Source: Leptolyngbya sp. KIOST-1 (GTDB lineage Bacteria; Cyanobacteriota; Cyanobacteriia; Phormidesmidales; Phormidesmidaceae). Taken from it: 64,000 nt of DNA. The translations under genes were made by a program, and so were the position numbers. Below the pieces are notes generated by a model, which searched no databases, was not told the DNA's origin, and saw nothing but the letters and a program-made list of their open reading frames with translations. The stretch is taken from positions 2,666,001 to 2,730,000 of the forward strand of contig NZ_JQFA01000002.1 in NCBI RefSeq assembly GCF_000763385.1, given 5' to 3'. Below are positions 35,737 through 46,569 of the stretch, one piece after another (position 1 is the stretch's first letter; each line of letters opens with the position of its first letter).

Positions 35737-35833
35737 TAGCGGCAAAAACGTGCTTTTTAGAGATTTTGCGCTACGATGTTTGGCTTTTTGTCGCGATCGC
35801 CCTTACGCCTGGGGCGGGTCAACCCGCAACCGC

Positions 35834-37225
35834 TCACTTTCTGGCCACCCCGTCCACACGGGCGGCATGCTTGACCGCCGAGGCAACGGCCGCCGCCACG
35901 CGGTCATCAAAGACCGACGGAATAATGTGTTCGCTATCGAGTTCCTGGGGGCTGACCAGGGCCGCGATCGCATAGGCGGCCTCCAGGTACATCGACGGCG
36001 TAATCTCCTGGGCCCGGCAGTCGAGCGCCCCGCGCAGCACCCCAGGGAAGGCCAGCACATTGTTGATCTGGTTGGGGTAGTCGCTGCGGCCGGTGGCCAT
36101 CACCGCCACCTTGCCCGTCACCAGTTCCGGCTGGATTTCGGGGATCGGGTTGGCCATGGCAAACACAATCGGGTCGGCGGCCATCGAGACCACCATCTCG
36201 ACGCTCACTACCCCCGGCGCGCTGACCCCCAAAAAGATGTCGGCCCCCACCATGGCGTCGGCCAGGGTGCCCGACTCCTCAACGGCAAATTCGAGCTTTT
36301 GGGGGTTCAAGTCGTCGCGGCTGTGGCTGAGAATACCCCTCGAATCGCACAGCACGATCGCGGTAGCCCCGGCTTTTTGCAGCAGCTTGGCGATCGCCAC
36401 CCCCGCCGCCCCGGCCCCGTTGATCACCACCTTGACCTGGGTGAGGGATTTGTTCACTAGCTTGAGGGCGTTGATCAGCGCCGCCAGGGTGACAATGGCG
36501 GTGCCGTGCTGGTCGTCGTGAAACACCGGAATATCCAGCTCTTTGCGCAGCCGTGCCTCGATCTCAAAGCAGCGGGGGGCACTGATGTCCTCCAGGTTGA
36601 CGCCGCCAAACACCGGAGCGAGCTGCTTCACCGCCGTAACGATCGCATCGGTATCCTGGGTGTCGAGGCAGATGGGAAACGCATCCAGCCCGGCGAACTT
36701 CTTAAACAGGAGCGCCTTGCCCTCCATCACCGGCAAAGCAGCCGCTGGCCCCAGGTTCCCCAACCCCAGTACCGCACTGCCATCGGTGACGATCGCCACG
36801 GTGTTGCCCTTGATGGTGAGATCAAAGACGCGATCGGGGTGCTCGGCAATTTCCACACACACCCGCCCCACGCCGGGGGTGTAGGCCATGGCCAGGTCGT
36901 CCTGGCTGTGCAGCTGGAGCTTGCTCTCAACGCTGATCTTGCCGCCCTCGTGGATGGCGAAGGTGCGATCGCAGATCTCCAGAATCTCAACCTCCGCCAC
37001 GGTTTTGACCGCCGCAATGATGTCTTCGACGTGGTCTTCCCCAGAGGCATCGACGTGCAGCACCCGCACCATGTCGTAGCGGCTGCGGCTGATCAGCTCA
37101 AAGTCGCCCAGGTTGCCGCCCGCCTCGGCAATGGCCTGGGTCACCCGTGCCAGCATGCCGGTTTTGTTGGGCAGCTTGAGCCGTAGACTGAGACTGTAAC
37201 TGGGGTTGGGGGTGAGAGTTGCCAT
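35834..37225 (-). CDS. NAD(P)-dependent malic enzyme with N-terminal ACT domain
   Basis: A 463-residue enzyme, oxidising malate to pyruvate with CO2 release. The N-terminal ACT domain ([20 protein letters not shown]) is a regulatory ligand-binding unit. The malic core follows: [31 protein letters not shown], then [16 protein letters not shown] and the NAD motif [17 protein letters not shown]. The Asp/Glu metal ligands are in place. The start at 37225 ([12 protein letters not shown]) is better supported than the longer frame at 37279, because AAAGG lies about 8 nt upstream. It is a single gene, divergent from the SRPBCC gene. Confidence 0.94.
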   Translation of the reverse strand: MATLTPNPSYSLSLRLKLPNKTGMLARVTQAIAEAGGNLGDFELISRSRYDMVRVLHVDASGEDHVEDIIAAVKTVAEVEILEICDRTFAIHEGGKISVESKLQLHSQDDLAMAYTPGVGRVCVEIAEHPDRVFDLTIKGNTVAIVTDGSAVLGLGNLGPAAALPVMEGKALLFKKFAGLDAFPICLDTQDTDAIVTAVKQLAPVFGGVNLEDISAPRCFEIEARLRKELDIPVFHDDQHGTAIVTLAALINALKLVNKSLTQVKVVINGAGAAGVAIAKLLQKAGATAIVLCDSRGILSHSRDDLNPQKLEFAVEESGTLADAMVGADIFLGVSAPGVVSVEMVVSMAADPIVFAMANPIPEIQPELVTGKVAVMATGRSDYPNQINNVLAFPGVLRGALDCRAQEITPSMYLEAAYAIAALVSPQELDSEHIIPSVFDDRVAAAVASAVKHAARVDGVARK

Positions 37226-37422
37226 GGAAAACCTTTGGGCGATCGCGCCAGGGAAACAGACATGCCCTGCGGAGGGCATAGTTAAAGACTAATCAACCAG
37301 TGTAAGCGACCTGGTCTCTGAATCAACGGGACTCGCCTTTCACTGGGTACCCTCAGTGTGTGTGAAGATAGCAGTAGCGTCTGTTACCTATGCACGGTTT
37401 CTGGCTAACCCCCTCAACTGCC

Positions 37423-37872
37423 ATGCCCAGCTTTTACAGCGAAGTTACCATCAACGCGCCCCGCTTTGCCGTTTGGGATGCCCTCGTCCGCAAAGAAGAA
37501 TGGCACCGCTGGAACACCTTTCTGTACGACTGCGATCCCAACCTGCCCATCCGTCCCGGCGGCGAAATTTTCCTCGCCCTGCGTCGCCTGGAGGGCGAAG
37601 ACGAAACCGAGTTTCAGCCCCGGGTGCTGGTGGTGCAGCCCAACCACTGCCTGCGGTGGATTTCCATCGGCCCCGGCTTCAAGAGTGAGCACGTCTTTGA
37701 ACTCGAAGACGTCGGCCCCAACCGCACCAAATATATTCACCAGGAGCGCATCTCGGGCTTCCTCTCCCGCGCCTTTTTGCCCTTCATTCGCCGCGACGAA
37801 AAGGAGGGCATTCGCCGGATGGCCCGCCAGATCAAGCGCTACGTCGAGCACCACTACCGCAGGCAGTGGTAA
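37423..37872 (+). CDS. SRPBCC-domain protein (START/PYR-like)
   Basis: A 149-residue cytosolic protein, starting MPSFYSEVTINAPRFAVWDA. The fold is the SRPBCC/polyketide cyclase type: an amphipathic first strand followed by the VWDALVRKEEWHRWNTFLYD helix, then FQPRVLVVQPNHCLRWISIG strands, and a long C-terminal helix. The family binds hydrophobic ligands. An in-frame ATG at 37390 would add eleven residues; the shorter start fits homologous domain boundaries. No operon partner is evident, the next gene starting 67 nt later. Confidence 0.85.
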   Translation: MPSFYSEVTINAPRFAVWDALVRKEEWHRWNTFLYDCDPNLPIRPGGEIFLALRRLEGEDETEFQPRVLVVQPNHCLRWISIGPGFKSEHVFELEDVGPNRTKYIHQERISGFLSRAFLPFIRRDEKEGIRRMARQIKRYVEHHYRRQW

Positions 37873-37939
37873 CCCCCAGGTGCGTTGACAGGGCCAAGGA
37901 ACCCGATCAGCGGGGCAGTCGGCTAGTAGAAGGAACCCT

Positions 37940-38455
37940 ATGCAGAGTCAGCATCTCCTGTTTGAGCCGCTCACGGCGGCCCATGCCGAAGAACTCTGGC
38001 CCATTTTGGCCACCCCCGCCGTGCTCGCCTGGATCGAGCCCCAGGGCAATCTACCCACCCTGGCAGATCTGAGGGCAGAGTACGCCGCCCGGGCCAACGG
38101 CCCGGTGCCATCCTCCCTATCCCAGGAAAGGTGGTTCAACGTGGCGATCCGATTAAAACAGCCCCCATCCCCGGCCATTGGCCGCCTTGAAGCCACCGCC
38201 TACGACGGCTGGGGCGAGGTCGCCTACCTGCTAGGCGAGGCCTGGTGGGGCAAAGGCCTGGCCTTTGAGGCGATGCTCTGGTGGCACAATTACCTCGCCA
38301 CCGCTGCCCCCGGCACCGAATGGTGGGCCGCGGTGCACCCCATGAACTGGCGGAGCATCCGTCTGCTGGAGCGGCTGGGGTACAGGCCCGTGGAGGAGGG
38401 CGATCGCCCCCAGTTACAGTCCTACGACCCGGGCGATCGCTGCTTTGTTCTATAG
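37940..38455 (+). CDS. GNAT acetyltransferase, RimJ/RimL-type
   Basis: A 171-residue enzyme beginning MQSQHLLFEPLTAAHAEELW. The arrangement of strands, AYLLGEAWWGKGLAFEAMLW as the acetyl-CoA loop and NWRSIRLLERLGYRPVEEGD at the C-terminus fit the branch that modifies N-termini or small molecules. An AAGGA ribosome site lies 7 nt before the ATG. It lies 67 nt after the SRPBCC gene and may be cotranscribed. Confidence 0.88.
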   Translation: MQSQHLLFEPLTAAHAEELWPILATPAVLAWIEPQGNLPTLADLRAEYAARANGPVPSSLSQERWFNVAIRLKQPPSPAIGRLEATAYDGWGEVAYLLGEAWWGKGLAFEAMLWWHNYLATAAPGTEWWAAVHPMNWRSIRLLERLGYRPVEEGDRPQLQSYDPGDRCFVL

Positions 38456-38489
38456 CCGTAGCCAGTCTGGTTAGGACAGGTTCCCTAAA

Positions 38490-38511
38490 AACGTTTGAAC
38501 GTTCAAACGTT
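38490..38511. repeat. Perfect 22-bp palindrome
   Basis: AACGTTTGAAC followed directly by GTTCAAACGTT, a perfect palindrome without spacer, sits 34 bp after the acetyltransferase stop codon and 63 bp before the convergent DUF29 gene. It could be an RNA hairpin for both convergent transcripts or a protein-binding site. Confidence 0.75.
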
Positions 38512-38574
38512 GCTCAGATTCCTAAAGGTCTTAAGCTAATTAACTATGGCTATACCTGGCGTTCCATAACACGC

Positions 38575-39027
38575 TCACGGCAAAAACCCTTTGGCCATAA
38601 TTTGGCTAACGGCGTAGGGGCAGTCTGGAGGGAAGGCAACCTCAGGTAGACCCGTTTCTGCCGCTGCCCGTTCTACAGCATCAGCGTAGGCTTTAGGGAG
38701 CACAGTCCCCAGGTAAGGCTTGAGGCTAGGAGATGTCTCTACGCTATCCTCCAAGCGCTGGCGATGTTCAACAATACTGGCCTTCCAACTATTGCTTTGT
38801 CTATCGGGCTGAAACTGCCATTTCAGCAAGTGCAGAAGCAAGATCACCAGGTTACTTTTCAGGCTTTGCCGCTCCCGTCGCCCCATATCCTCTAGTTCTT
38901 CAATCACGTTGGCCCAGTCGATCGCTCCGTAGTCCCCACGCTTGAGCGCGTCGGCTGTGGCTTCCAGCCAGCGGAGGTAGTCGGCGGCGTAGAGGGACAG
39001 GGCTGGGGCAGGGCGAGCTGGGGTCAT
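38575..39027 (-). CDS. DUF29 family protein
   Basis: A 150-residue protein with the conserved DUF29 blocks LYAADYLRWLEATADALKRG, WANVIEELEDMGRRERQSLK and LLHLLKWQFQ. Function unknown; family typical of cyanobacteria. Unlike the copy at 21441 its base composition matches the GC-rich background, so the two are divergent paralogues and not recent copies. The start at 39027 is chosen over a longer non-ATG frame to 39069. Confidence 0.88.
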   Translation of the reverse strand: MTPARPAPALSLYAADYLRWLEATADALKRGDYGAIDWANVIEELEDMGRRERQSLKSNLVILLLHLLKWQFQPDRQSNSWKASIVEHRQRLEDSVETSPSLKPYLGTVLPKAYADAVERAAAETGLPEVAFPPDCPYAVSQIMAKGFLP

Positions 39028-39290
39028 GGGCGATCGCCGGGAGAAACTTGATTGACAGCAGTCTAACATTTGCCCCTCAGATGCTGAGCCGGGAAACCCC
39101 AGGACTCCGGACCTGGCGACCCAGCGCTAAACTTCTCTGGTTTATCTGCTAGGATGTAGCTTCGCCAGCCATCCGGTCTGCGCTGGCCAACGGAATTTGC
39201 TTAGCAGCCATTCTTTCAATCCCATTCACTGCTCTTAGACTGGGCCCAAGCTGATTTGGGATTAGGGGCACCACTAGGAGCTACAACTTC

Positions 39291-40553
39291 ATGACATTCG
39301 ATCAACTCGGTCTGACGACCGGTTTACTTCGCGCTGTTGCCGACCAGGGCTACAGCACGCCCACGCCGATTCAGCAGCAGGCGATCCCCGCCATTCTGCA
39401 GGGGCGAGACATTCTGGCCAGCGCCCAAACGGGCACCGGCAAAACCGCCGGGTTTACCCTACCGCTGTTGCAGCGGCTGGCCGAAACCCGCAGCAACGGC
39501 AAGCGCATGCCCCGCGCCCTGGTGCTCACCCCCACCCGCGAACTAGCGGTGCAGGTGGGCGAGAGCGTCATCACCTACGGCAAGCACATGCCGTTTCGGG
39601 CGGCGATGGTCTACGGTGGCGTCAGCTTTGGGGGCCAGGTTCGCCAGCTGCGACAGGGCATCGATATTTTAATTGCCACCCCCGGTCGCCTGCTCGACCA
39701 CCTCAGCCAGGGCACCGTCGATCTCAGCGCCGTGGAAATTCTGGTGCTGGATGAGTGCGATCGCATGCTGGACATGGGCTTCATCCACGACATTCGCAAA
39801 ATCATGGGTCGTCTGCCCGACGAGCGCCAGACCCTGATGTTCTCTGCCACCTTCTCCAAACCCATTCAGCAGCTGGCCCACAGCCTGCTGAACGATCCGG
39901 TGCAGATCGAGGTCGCCCCCCGCAACACCGCCGCCGAGCGGGTGGAGCAGGTGGTGCACCCCGTCGATCGCCACCGCAAGCGGGAGCTGCTCTCCCACAT
40001 GATTGGCTTCCACGGCTGGCAGCAGGTGCTGGTGTTTACCCGCACCAAACACGGGGCCAACCGCCTGGCCGAACAGCTGGCCAAGGACGGCCTCAAGACC
40101 GCCGCCATCCACGGCAACAAAACCCAGGCCGCCCGGGCTCGCGCCCTGAGCGACTTCAAGCAGGGCAAAGTGCGGGTGCTGGTGGCCACCGATGTGGCGT
40201 CGCGCGGCATCGACATCGACCAGCTGCCCTACGTGGTCAACTTCGAGCTGCCCAATGTGGCCGAGGACTACGTCCACCGCATCGGCCGCACCGGCCGGGC
40301 GGGCAACGAAGGCCGCGCCGTGTCGCTGATCTGCGACGACGAACTGCCCCTGCTGGTGAACATTGAGCGCCTGCTGAAGCAGCCCATCCCCCAGGATGTG
40401 GTGGCGGGCTACGAGCCCTCCTTCTCCGCCGATACCGCCCAGGTCAACGCCGCAGCGGCCCCCGGCAAGCCCCGCCGTCAGCCCTCTCGGCGACGCCGCA
40501 GTGGCGGCGGCAAGCCCAGCGCTCCGCGTCGGGCCGCTGGGTCCAGAGGCTAG
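39291..40553 (+). CDS. ATP-dependent RNA helicase, DEAD-box family with DECD motif
   Basis: A 420-residue helicase. In order: Q-motif ([15 protein letters not shown]), motif I AQTGTGKT, Ia [16 protein letters not shown], motif [16 protein letters not shown], motif [20 protein letters not shown] region ([10 protein letters not shown]), [14 protein letters not shown] and motif [12 protein letters not shown]. The last 50 residues are basic and Pro/Arg-rich, typical for RNA binding. The motif II is DECD, an unusual change from DEAD. Unwinds RNA duplexes, perhaps at low temperature. A 220-bp leader with a hairpin-forming GC-rich part precedes it. Confidence 0.95.
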   Translation: MTFDQLGLTTGLLRAVADQGYSTPTPIQQQAIPAILQGRDILASAQTGTGKTAGFTLPLLQRLAETRSNGKRMPRALVLTPTRELAVQVGESVITYGKHMPFRAAMVYGGVSFGGQVRQLRQGIDILIATPGRLLDHLSQGTVDLSAVEILVLDECDRMLDMGFIHDIRKIMGRLPDERQTLMFSATFSKPIQQLAHSLLNDPVQIEVAPRNTAAERVEQVVHPVDRHRKRELLSHMIGFHGWQQVLVFTRTKHGANRLAEQLAKDGLKTAAIHGNKTQAARARALSDFKQGKVRVLVATDVASRGIDIDQLPYVVNFELPNVAEDYVHRIGRTGRAGNEGRAVSLICDDELPLLVNIERLLKQPIPQDVVAGYEPSFSADTAQVNAAAAPGKPRRQPSRRRRSGGGKPSAPRRAAGSRG

Positions 40554-40604
40554 GCGGGACTGGATGGTAGCCTCTGGACCTCTCCAGAGGCTACGTCCCT
40601 ACCG

Positions 40605-42764
40605 TCACCCGCGATCGCGCCTGAGAAAGTAGGTTTTCAACACCCCGTGGGTGCCCCGCTCCGCCTCCCCATCGCGGGGGCGACGCTGGGTAAAGGTGCC
40701 GTCAGCCGCCATCTCCCAGGCCTGGCGATTGTCGTCCAGCAGGGTGTCGAGAATGGTTTGCAGCTCGCTCACCAGGGCCGGATCTTCGATCGGCACCACC
40801 GCCTCAACCCGGCGATCGAGGTTGCGGGTCATCCAGTCGGCGCTGCCGATGTAGTACTCGGGCTGGCCATTGTTGTGGAAGCAAAAGATGCGCGAGTGCT
40901 CTAAGAACGCACCGATGACGCTAATCACCCGAATGTTGTCGCTGACGCCGGGCAGCCCAGGCCGCAGGCAGCAGATGCCGCGCACAATTAGATCCACCTC
41001 CACACCCGCCTGGGAGGCCTGGTAGAGCAGTTTGATCATGGCGTAGTCGACCAGAGAGTTCATCTTGGCAACAATTTTGCCCTGACCACCGCCCTGGGCG
41101 TGGTCAATCTCGCGGTGGATCAGGGCCTCCATGCGATCGCGCAGGGTCAGCGGAGCCACCAGCAGTTTGCGGTAGGCTTTTTGCCGCGAGTAGCCGGTCA
41201 AGAAGTTGAACAGGTCGCTCAGGTCAGCCCCCAACTCCTCCCGACAGCTAAACAGCCCCAGATCGGTGTAAAGCTTGGAGGTTTTGGGGTTGTAGTTGCC
41301 GGTGCCAATGTGCACGTAGCGGCGAATCTCGTTGCCCTCCTCGCGCACCACCAGGATGGTTTTGGTGTGGGTTTTGAGCCCGACAATGCCGTAGACCACG
41401 TGCACCCCAGCATCTTCCAGCTTTTTGGCCCACTCGATGTTGTTGGCCTCGTCAAAGCGGGCCTTGAGTTCCACCAGGGCCACCACCTGCTTGCGGTTGG
41501 CCGCCGCCGCAATCAACGCCTTGACGATGGGGGAGTCGCCGGAGGTGCGGTAAAGCGTAATTTTGATCGCCAGCACCTTGGGGTCGTTGGCCGCCTGGGT
41601 GACAAACTCCTGCACCGAGGCCGCAAAGGACTCGTAGGGATGGTGCACTAGAATGTCGCCCTCCCGCAGGGTGGCGAAGATGTTGGGAGGATGCTCGGAG
41701 TAGCTGCTGTTGCCGTCCTCGTCGAGGTCTACGATCGGCTTTAGCTTGGGCGGCACCAGCGCCACCCAGGGTTTGTCCTTTAGTTCCGGCAGGGGCAGCG
41801 ACAGAAAAAAGAACAGGTCCTTCAGGTTCAGCAGTCCGTCTATTTCGTAGACGCGATCGCCACTGACCCTGAGCTCGCGCATCAGCCCTTCCTTAACCTC
41901 GTCGGGCATGGTGCTCTCTAGCTCCAACCGACAGATAAAGCCCTCCAGCCGTCGCTTGTTGATCTCCTTTTCTATTGCGATTAAGAGATCGTCGGCCTCG
42001 TCTTCTAACACCGGAAAGTCAGCATCGCGGGTGATGCGAAACAGGTGGTGGCCCACAATCGTCATGCCTGGAAACAGGTAGCTCAGGTTTTCGGCAATCA
42101 CCTGCTCCAGGGGCACCCCAATCCAGACGCAGGGGTCACCCTTATAGGTGCACAGGGGCTCGGGCATGCCCACAAACCGGGGCAGGCTGCTGGGTACCTT
42201 AACCCGCGCAAACCGCTCAATCCCGGTTTCGGGGTCAACCACGTTCACCGCCAGGTTCAGGCTCAGGTTCGACATCCGGGGAAACGGGTGCGACGGGTCA
42301 ACGCTGAGCGGGGTCAGCACCGGAAAAATGCGCTTCTCAAAGTAGTCGCGCAGGTAGAAAGTCTGCTCTTTGGTCAGGTCGCGGTAGTTTTCCAGGTACA
42401 CGCCGTGCTCGGTCAGCGCCGGCCGCAGATGCTGCTCAAAGGTCTGGTGCTGCAGTTGCACTTTGTCCACCAGGTGCGATCGCATGATCTCCAGCTGCTT
42501 GGTGGGCGAGGTCTTGTCCGGCGTCTCCGGGTGCACCCCGGCGTCGGCCTGCTCCATCACCCCGGAGATCCGCACCATAAAGAACTCATCCAGGTTAGAG
42601 CTGTAAATCGCCAAAAACTTTAGCCGCTCCAGCAGCGGGGTACGCAGATCCAGCGCCTCCTGCAGCACCCGCTCGTTAAACCCCAGCCAGCTCACCTCGC
42701 GGTTGATGTAGTAGCGAGCATCGCTGAGATCTATATCCTGGGTGGTCAGCTTAGCTTTAGTCAT
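40605..42764 (-). CDS. ppk1: Polyphosphate kinase 1
   Basis: A 719-residue enzyme, reversibly making polyphosphate from ATP. The N-terminal domain starts YINREVSWLGFNERVLQEAL; the head domain and two PLD-like catalytic domains follow. The segment RRYVHIGTGNYNPKTSKLYT contains the phosphorylated His and the Asn/Lys core. The second catalytic domain contains GSADWMTRNLDRRVE near the C-terminus. The length is normal. It is a single gene, divergent from atpB. Confidence 0.96.
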   Translation of the reverse strand: MTKAKLTTQDIDLSDARYYINREVSWLGFNERVLQEALDLRTPLLERLKFLAIYSSNLDEFFMVRISGVMEQADAGVHPETPDKTSPTKQLEIMRSHLVDKVQLQHQTFEQHLRPALTEHGVYLENYRDLTKEQTFYLRDYFEKRIFPVLTPLSVDPSHPFPRMSNLSLNLAVNVVDPETGIERFARVKVPSSLPRFVGMPEPLCTYKGDPCVWIGVPLEQVIAENLSYLFPGMTIVGHHLFRITRDADFPVLEDEADDLLIAIEKEINKRRLEGFICRLELESTMPDEVKEGLMRELRVSGDRVYEIDGLLNLKDLFFFLSLPLPELKDKPWVALVPPKLKPIVDLDEDGNSSYSEHPPNIFATLREGDILVHHPYESFAASVQEFVTQAANDPKVLAIKITLYRTSGDSPIVKALIAAAANRKQVVALVELKARFDEANNIEWAKKLEDAGVHVVYGIVGLKTHTKTILVVREEGNEIRRYVHIGTGNYNPKTSKLYTDLGLFSCREELGADLSDLFNFLTGYSRQKAYRKLLVAPLTLRDRMEALIHREIDHAQGGGQGKIVAKMNSLVDYAMIKLLYQASQAGVEVDLIVRGICCLRPGLPGVSDNIRVISVIGAFLEHSRIFCFHNNGQPEYYIGSADWMTRNLDRRVEAVVPIEDPALVSELQTILDTLLDDNRQAWEMAADGTFTQRRPRDGEAERGTHGVLKTYFLRRDRG

Positions 42765-43000
42765 GGCGGTGTTGATGTTGTGATTCAGGGCATTCTACGG
42801 CTCCAACCTGATGGTTTGGTTAAGGGGCAGAGCCGCCTGAGTTGCCCAGGAAACAGGCCAGGCCGGTAAATTCTCAGGGGAGTAGATAAATCAGCGCAAT
42901 CGTCGTAGGCTGTCACGCTCTAGTGATACTCTGAATGATGGCGCTTTAAAACGTAACAGTAATCAATAAAGCGCCTGAAACAGCTGATCATACGAGATAG

Positions 43001-44464
<1,464 letters not shown>

Positions 44465-44534
44465 TTTGGCCCGTTGGGGGGAGGCGAGCTGTCTCCCCCC
44501 AACCCCGTGTAATCGTTCCTATTTCATCCTTGCT

Positions 44535-44942
44535 ATGGCATTAACCGTTCGTGTAATTGCCCCAGACAAAACCGTCTGGGACTCCGAGGCAGAAGAGGTG
44601 ATTCTGCCCAGCACCACTGGTCAGTTGGGCATTTTGGCTGGCCACGCTCCGCTTCTGACCGCCCTCGATGTGGGCGTGATGCGGGTTAGATCCGACAAAG
44701 AGTGGGTGCCCATTGCCCTGATGGGCGGCTTTGCCGAAGTGGACAGCAACGAAGTGATCATTCTGGTCAACGGCGCTGAGCGCGGCGACGCCATCGATGC
44801 GGCCAAGGCCCAGACGGCCTACCAGGAAGCCGAAACTCGTCTGAGCCAGGTTGACCCTGAGGACAAGCAGGCCACCATTCAGGCCCGCCAGGGTTTGAAG
44901 CGGGCGCGGGCTCGCCTCCAGGCGGCCGGCGGGCTGAAGTAG
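44535..44942 (+). CDS. atpE: ATP synthase subunit epsilon
   Basis: A 135-residue protein starting [20 protein letters not shown]. An N-terminal beta-sandwich ([20 protein letters not shown] is the signature) is followed by two C-terminal helices (AETRLSQVD and [15 protein letters not shown]), which regulate rotation. It lies in an operon after the beta subunit. An ORF starting in the beta coding region at 44379 is an artefact of frame extension. It is atpC in E. coli naming. Confidence 0.97.
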   Translation: MALTVRVIAPDKTVWDSEAEEVILPSTTGQLGILAGHAPLLTALDVGVMRVRSDKEWVPIALMGGFAEVDSNEVIILVNGAERGDAIDAAKAQTAYQEAETRLSQVDPEDKQATIQARQGLKRARARLQAAGGLK

Positions 44943-44996
44943 CTCGTCCCTGACCAGGTTCAGACGGAATCTGCTTGGGGTTGATTCTGCCTATCT

Positions 44997-45040
44997 AAAA
45001 AGCCCACAGCTCTAGTCAGAACCAGGGCTGCGGGCTTTTT
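44997..45040. terminator. Rho-independent terminator after atpB-atpE, bidirectional
   Basis: The arms AAAAAGCCCACAGCTCT and AGGGCTGCGGGCTTTTT form a stem of about 17 bp (two mismatches) with a 10-nt loop, followed by a T run on the plus strand and flanked by A on the other. It is 55 nt after the epsilon stop and about 90 nt from the end of the convergent PSRP-3 gene, so it may serve both. Confidence 0.92.
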
Positions 45041-45130
45041 ACTGGGGCCAGTGCCCCCCTTGGGGCATTGCGTAGGGAGCATGGATGGAACCTCGACTGC
45101 GGGGGTATCCCCTGCGGCCTGGGCCAGCTA

Positions 45131-45430
45131 TCACGAACTACCGGTAAAGGTAATCTCGGGGAAGCGATCTTGAGCTTCGGTGAGGGGCTTACCCTTACCT
45201 TCTTCCTGCCAATAGTTGATGATTTCGGTAGCCTGGTTGAGAATTTCAACCCGCTCCTCCTCTTCAATCCAGGGCTTTCCCTCTAGCTCGGTTTTCATTT
45301 GTTCCCAGGCATCGTTGCGGGGCCAGAAGAAATAAGAGGTGAGCGGGCTGGTGCCCTTACCTACCACCTGATCAACCGCCAGCGCAACGTCATTTTCTAG
45401 CCAGAGTACTTTTAGGACAAATCTGGACAA
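45131..45430 (-). CDS. Ribosome-associated protein PSRP-3/Ycf65-like
   Basis: A 99-residue protein beginning [20 protein letters not shown] and containing [20 protein letters not shown]. This block is the PSRP-3/Ycf65 signature, a small-subunit ribosomal protein of chloroplasts and cyanobacteria. The start is TTG at 45430, unusual, but it is the only candidate and GGAGG lies 5 nt upstream. The gene is convergent with atpE. Confidence 0.92.
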   Translation of the reverse strand: MSRFVLKVLWLENDVALAVDQVVGKGTSPLTSYFFWPRNDAWEQMKTELEGKPWIEEEERVEILNQATEIINYWQEEGKGKPLTEAQDRFPEITFTGSS

Positions 45431-45529
45431 GTAGACCTCCGCTGCAATTCAAAAAAATACTACAGTCTATAATCCTATCACCTCATTTCCTTCAGCTCTA
45501 CCCCCAGCTCTACCCCAAGTGTGCAGTCT

Positions 45530-46345
45530 ATGACTTTTTTGGCGGCCCCCCTCGCGATCGCGGTGTTTGATATCGACGGCGTACTGCGGGATGTGGGCAA
45601 CTCCTATCGCCGGGCCCTGGCCGATACAGTGGAGGCGTTTACCCAGGGCCAGTACCGCCCCTCCAGTGAGGACATTGACCGTCTGAAGGGGGAGGGGATT
45701 TGGAATAACGACTGGGAAGGGTCCCAGGAGCTGGTCTACCGCTACTTCGAAGCCCAGGGGCAGCGGCGGGAGGCGGTAGCCCTCAGCTACGAGGCGATCG
45801 TGGATTTTTTCCAACGTCGCTATCGCGGCCCAAACCCTGAGGACCCCGACCAGTGGACGGGCTACATTACCCAGGAACCACTGCTGGTTGAAAAAGCCTA
45901 CTTTGAATCCCTGACGCGCGATCGCGTGGCCTGGGGGTTCTTTAGCGGCGCGACCCGAGGCTCGGCCAACTTTGTGCTGGAGCGCCGCCTGGGGCTACAC
46001 GACCCGGTGCTGGTGGCGATGGAAGATGCCCCCGGCAAACCCGACCCCACTGGCCTGGTCGCCGTGGTCAACCGCTTGGTTCAGCAAGCTTCGCTGCCCA
46101 CCGACCTGCCCATTGTCTACGCGGGTGACACCGTTGCCGATATGCAGACGGTGGTGCAGGCTAAAACCCTGGATGCCCCAGGCCGGTGGCTGGGGATTGG
46201 GGTGCTACCTCCCCACGTTGTCGCCGCAGAGGAGCCCTACCGACAGGCCTATCGCGATGGGCTGCAAAGGGCTGGGGCCGACGCCGTGGTCAGCCGAGTG
46301 ACGGACTTGACCGCCGACTTTATCCAGGCGCTAACCCAGGCCTGA
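45530..46345 (+). CDS. HAD-superfamily hydrolase, subfamily IA (TIGR01548-type)
   Basis: A 271-residue phosphatase-like enzyme. Motif I is IAVFDIDGVLRDVGNSYRRA with the nucleophilic Asp. Motif II appears as a Ser/Thr in GFFSGATRGS, motif III as the Lys in PGKPDPTG, and motif IV as VYAGDTVADMQTV. This organisation is close to the TIGR01548 family shared by cyanobacteria and plants; substrate unknown. An in-frame GTG at 45521 adds three residues. Nearest neighbours are not functionally linked. Confidence 0.88.
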   Translation: MTFLAAPLAIAVFDIDGVLRDVGNSYRRALADTVEAFTQGQYRPSSEDIDRLKGEGIWNNDWEGSQELVYRYFEAQGQRREAVALSYEAIVDFFQRRYRGPNPEDPDQWTGYITQEPLLVEKAYFESLTRDRVAWGFFSGATRGSANFVLERRLGLHDPVLVAMEDAPGKPDPTGLVAVVNRLVQQASLPTDLPIVYAGDTVADMQTVVQAKTLDAPGRWLGIGVLPPHVVAAEEPYRQAYRDGLQRAGADAVVSRVTDLTADFIQALTQA

Positions 46346-46569
46346 TGCCAAACCCAGGCTATTCCAGGCCGGAAAGGCCCAACGGTCGTTTGCCGCCTGG
46401 CTCTACGGGGCTGACAGCTCCTGGGTCTCAGGGGAGAGCACAAGCGGCCATGGTTTAATACAAGAAATGGTCAGGCGCTTGCTTGCAGCACCGCTACCCT
46501 TCACCGCTACCCCTCACCGCTCACTGTCAGGGACATCGCCGCTGAACTGCCCATCACCTGTCCCCGGAG

